Shown piece after piece: positions 61,991 through 64,000 of a stretch of 64,000 nucleotides of DNA (its first letter is position 1; every line of letters starts with the position of its first letter). Source of the DNA: an uncultured Lachnospiraceae bacterium (GTDB lineage: Bacteria; Bacillota; Clostridia; Lachnospirales; Lachnospiraceae); assembly GCA_910585465.1 (NCBI GenBank), contig CAJUEW010000009.1, positions 1-64,000 on the forward strand. Reading direction: 5' to 3'. The notes beneath the pieces were generated by a model. The model was not told the origin of the DNA. It ran no database searches and saw only the letters and a program-made list of their open reading frames with translations. The translations under genes were made by a program, and so were the position numbers.

Positions 61991-62348
61991 CACCATAATA
62001 TTTTCTCTATTCTAATCAATTTTCTTCAAATTCTCATTTGAATTTCCACGTAAAACCTCTGTCCGCAACATTGTTTACTAGTTACAGGTAAACCTCCTTC
62101 CTGCTTTTTATGTTTTCCCTCCTTTTCTCTGAAATCATGTAATGCAATACAAATCGCTTCTGTTTTCTTAAAACAAAAAAACCCCACCAAAAAGCGAAGT
62201 TAATTCTGTTCAAAACTGCATCCAGCATAAGCTGTCCGCCATGATTAAAATATTGCATCTAATTAAAGTATAGCACGCAATCCCGTTGATTCGTACAGAT
62301 TCCTCATACCATACCGGACCATTCTGTACCAATTTGAATCCATAATTA

Positions 62349-62388
62349 AATGGCTAGTGCTGCATCGAATAATAAGCAACTAGCCATT
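62349..62388 (-). terminator. Terminator of the ABC-2 transporter operon
   Basis: AATGGCTAGT pairs with ACTAGCCATT, followed on the minus strand by TTTAATTAT. It lies 16 bp after the stop codon of the permease gene. Confidence 0.7.
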
Positions 62389-62403
62389 CAAAATCTCTTT
62401 TCA

Positions 62404-63057
62404 TTACCCGATTACTTCCTGCTTAGAAAATATACTGCAGCTAATTCTATACATTATATAGACCCAAATTAGTGCAATCAAAGGAGATACGCATAAAATT
62501 GCAAAGACAAGCTGATCTGTAATTTCTACACCGAATAACGTTAGTATTTCATACACAATAAAACATATTGCTAAAGGAACAGCAAAGGAAACCAATAATA
62601 ACATACGCCCTTTCTCTGCACCAAACTTATAAACTAACGGAATAGACATACTTCCAAAAATAACCGAAACTATTAGCCCAACAAATGCCATAAAAAGCAT
62701 TGTTACTATACTTTCCATACTCATCACTAGCTTACGCATGACCAATCCCCCTGACACGCCAAAGATGGTTCCCACGCAAACGCCGACTGTACAGAAAATA
62801 ACAAGAACAATAAATTTTGCTTTAACTATATCTTTTTTGCATACTGGCATAATCAAGGCATATTTAGACCATTTGCAATTATCATCAAACGTAAATGTCG
62901 TCACGATCATCATACTGCATAAAACTCCAGCTGAAATAATATAACTCTCCACTCCCGACGACATAATCAAACCAACAGCAAACACCAGTAAAATCAGCAG
63001 CATGGACTTTGCATTGTGACCAATATTATACAAATCCTTTAATATAAGGCTCTTCAT
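62404..63057 (-). CDS. ABC-2 type transporter membrane protein
   Basis: 217 residues with about six transmembrane helices (about 18-35, 40-55, 76-97, 108-128, 138-160, 180-205). It resembles small YtrC/YhcI-like or bacitracin-type ABC-2 permeases. It starts inside the end of the ATPase gene (32-bp overlap), so the two are translated as a unit. The substrate is unknown. Confidence 0.82.
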   Translation of the reverse strand: MKSLILKDLYNIGHNAKSMLLILLVFAVGLIMSSGVESYIISAGVLCSMMIVTTFTFDDNCKWSKYALIMPVCKKDIVKAKFIVLVIFCTVGVCVGTIFGVSGGLVMRKLVMSMESIVTMLFMAFVGLIVSVIFGSMSIPLVYKFGAEKGRMLLLVSFAVPLAICFIVYEILTLFGVEITDQLVFAILCVSPLIALIWVYIMYRISCSIFSKQEVIG

Positions 63058-63913
63058 TTGGCTTATCCCCCTTTACATACATCAAAAGCATATCCTCTAT
63101 CGTTATTGTATCTACTACAACATTTTTATATTTGTTTTTTGCCATTTCCTTATCGCCAACAAGTATATTCCATTGATTCCCTTCCCTGCGGTATGCTAAA
63201 ATATCTGCTCTATCGAATTTCTCAAATAAATCCGACTCACATCGGATCATCCCATAATCACGGCACAGTTCACTTTTTCTTTTGCAAAATAGAACTTTCC
63301 CACGATGAATGAATGTAATATAATCTGCTACTTTTTCTAGATCTGTAGTAATATGAGACGACATCAGTATTGAATGTCCCCCTTCTCTAACAAATTCCGC
63401 AAAAATTTCTAAAATATCAGCTCGCATAACCGGGTCAAGTCCACTTGTCGCCTCATCCAAAATCAACAGTTTAGGACGATGCGACAATGCAGCAGCAATA
63501 CTCAATTTCATTTTCATCCCCTTAGACAGCGTTTTAATTTCTTTGCCCTTTGAAAGGCTGAAGCGCTCTAAAAACTTTTGATATGTACTGCTATCCCACT
63601 GTTTGTATGCTGCCGCACAGATTTTTCCAACTTTCTCAGGTGTCAGCGTCTCGTAAAAATTTATACCATCAAATACAACGCCTATATTCTCTTTAATCTG
63701 TTTTGATGAATCCAATTCCTTCCCCCAGAATCTTACCGTTCCCTTATCCTTTTTAATAAGGCCAAGGATAGCGTTGATTGTTGTGCTTTTGCCAGCTCCG
63801 TTTTCTCCGATTAACCCCATAATGGAGCCTTTTGGAATAGAAAAAGAGACACGATCCAGTTTAAAATCCCTATAACTTTTTGTCAAATCCTTAATCTGCA
63901 ATATCTCATCCAT
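63026..63913 (-). CDS. ABC transporter ATP-binding protein (YtrB-like)
   Basis: 295 residues from ATG 63913, preceded by GGAGGAACAGACA; an ATG at 63928 is inside that ribosome site. Walker A GENGAGKST, signature LSKGMKMK, Walker B LLILDEATSGLD, H-loop SSHI. The C-terminal extension of about 70 residues (from about residue 215) is normal for ATPases paired with ABC-2 permeases. It is usually controlled by an upstream GntR regulator, and the ORF at 63935-64000 may be the end of one. Confidence 0.9.
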   Translation of the reverse strand: MDEILQIKDLTKSYRDFKLDRVSFSIPKGSIMGLIGENGAGKSTTINAILGLIKKDKGTVRFWGKELDSSKQIKENIGVVFDGINFYETLTPEKVGKICAAAYKQWDSSTYQKFLERFSLSKGKEIKTLSKGMKMKLSIAAALSHRPKLLILDEATSGLDPVMRADILEIFAEFVREGGHSILMSSHITTDLEKVADYITFIHRGKVLFCKRKSELCRDYGMIRCESDLFEKFDRADILAYRREGNQWNILVGDKEMAKNKYKNVVVDTITIEDMLLMYVKGDKPNEEPYIKGFV

Positions 63914-63934
63914 TGTCTGTTCCTCCATATTATC

Positions 63935-64000
63935 TCACTTTTTGAATGCAGAAATATTTAAAAATCTTCCCGACCTCCTAAATTTCATGCTTTCATATAT
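63935..64000 (-). CDS. C-terminal end of an upstream gene (partial)
   Basis: 21 codons plus TGA run in from the right edge. They are too few to identify. Position and direction fit the end of a GntR/YtrA-like regulator that often precedes YtrB-type ATPases. There are 21 bp between its stop and the ATPase start. Confidence 0.35.
   Translation of the reverse strand: MYESMKFRRSGRFLNISAFKK

Noticed and set aside
1..64000. CRISPR arrays, tRNA or rRNA genes, prophage
   Set aside because: I saw no regularly spaced repeats, no tRNA cloverleaf, no rRNA segments and no phage structural genes.

Overview
The window looks like a chromosome segment of a Gram-positive gut clostridium, most likely Lachnospiraceae. 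The reasons are moderate G+C, strong AGGAGG-type ribosome sites, many lipoproteins, FtsX-type ABC exporters beside OmpR-type two-component systems, a yjdF gene with its leader RNA, and a DUF6061-like small protein. The genus cannot be fixed from sequence alone. I saw no rRNA, tRNA or CRISPR array.

Region 1 (1-19.8 kb) is the most unusual part. Five paralogous membrane-anchored or lipid-anchored proteins of unknown function lie in two minus-strand groups (677-3280 and 13480-17241). A complete BlaI/BlaR1 beta-lactam-sensing pair (11158-13414) sits between them with no intact beta-lactamase nearby. TTACA-NN-TGTAA boxes of BlaI type occur in the blaI promoter and also inside the promoter spacers in front of the paralog genes, so the paralogs are probably the regulon of this sensor. 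The stretch between the two groups holds mobile and broken genes: a beta-lactamase-family fragment, a HTH-DUF3990 toxin-antitoxin-like pair, yjdF with its riboswitch, a group II intron placed just after an intrinsic terminator, a PadR/DUF1700 pair, a truncated ATPase and an Rpn-type nuclease gene. An AAA-ATPase/nuclease gene and a small lipoprotein follow.

Region 2 (19.8-36.8 kb) holds a LysR regulator divergent from a methyltransferase/CAT-like pair, and an ilvB-ilvN acetolactate synthase operon with a MITE-like element between its genes and a TetR regulator upstream. Next come a response regulator/kinase/ABC exporter module, gene debris (HsmA-like and RelB-like remnants), a TetR-controlled ABC half-transporter with matching operators, a YdcF-like protein, an alkyltransferase-like protein and a GyrI-like protein.

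Region 3 (36.8-53.4 kb) holds a second kinase/regulator/ABC exporter operon, a Ku plus ATP-dependent ligase pair for end joining (the ligase is interrupted by an in-frame amber codon), a membrane-bound MutS-like ATPase and a GNAT acetyltransferase. It ends with an odd operon combining a large solute-binding lipoprotein, two CUT1-type permeases, an HlyD-type adaptor and a MacB-like membrane protein.

Region 4 (53.5-57 kb) is an AT-rich insertion bounded by a 76-77 bp direct repeat that carries IS-like ends. It contains a DUF6061-like gene, a Dam-type adenine methyltransferase and an ATPase with a TOPRIM-like C-terminal part, which is a candidate mobile restriction or defence unit. Region 5 (57-64 kb) has a lipoprotein, a promoter/24-codon hydrophobic ORF/terminator unit, a third two-component system, a DUF3221-like membrane protein, a HAD-NUDIX fusion and an ABC-2 transporter.
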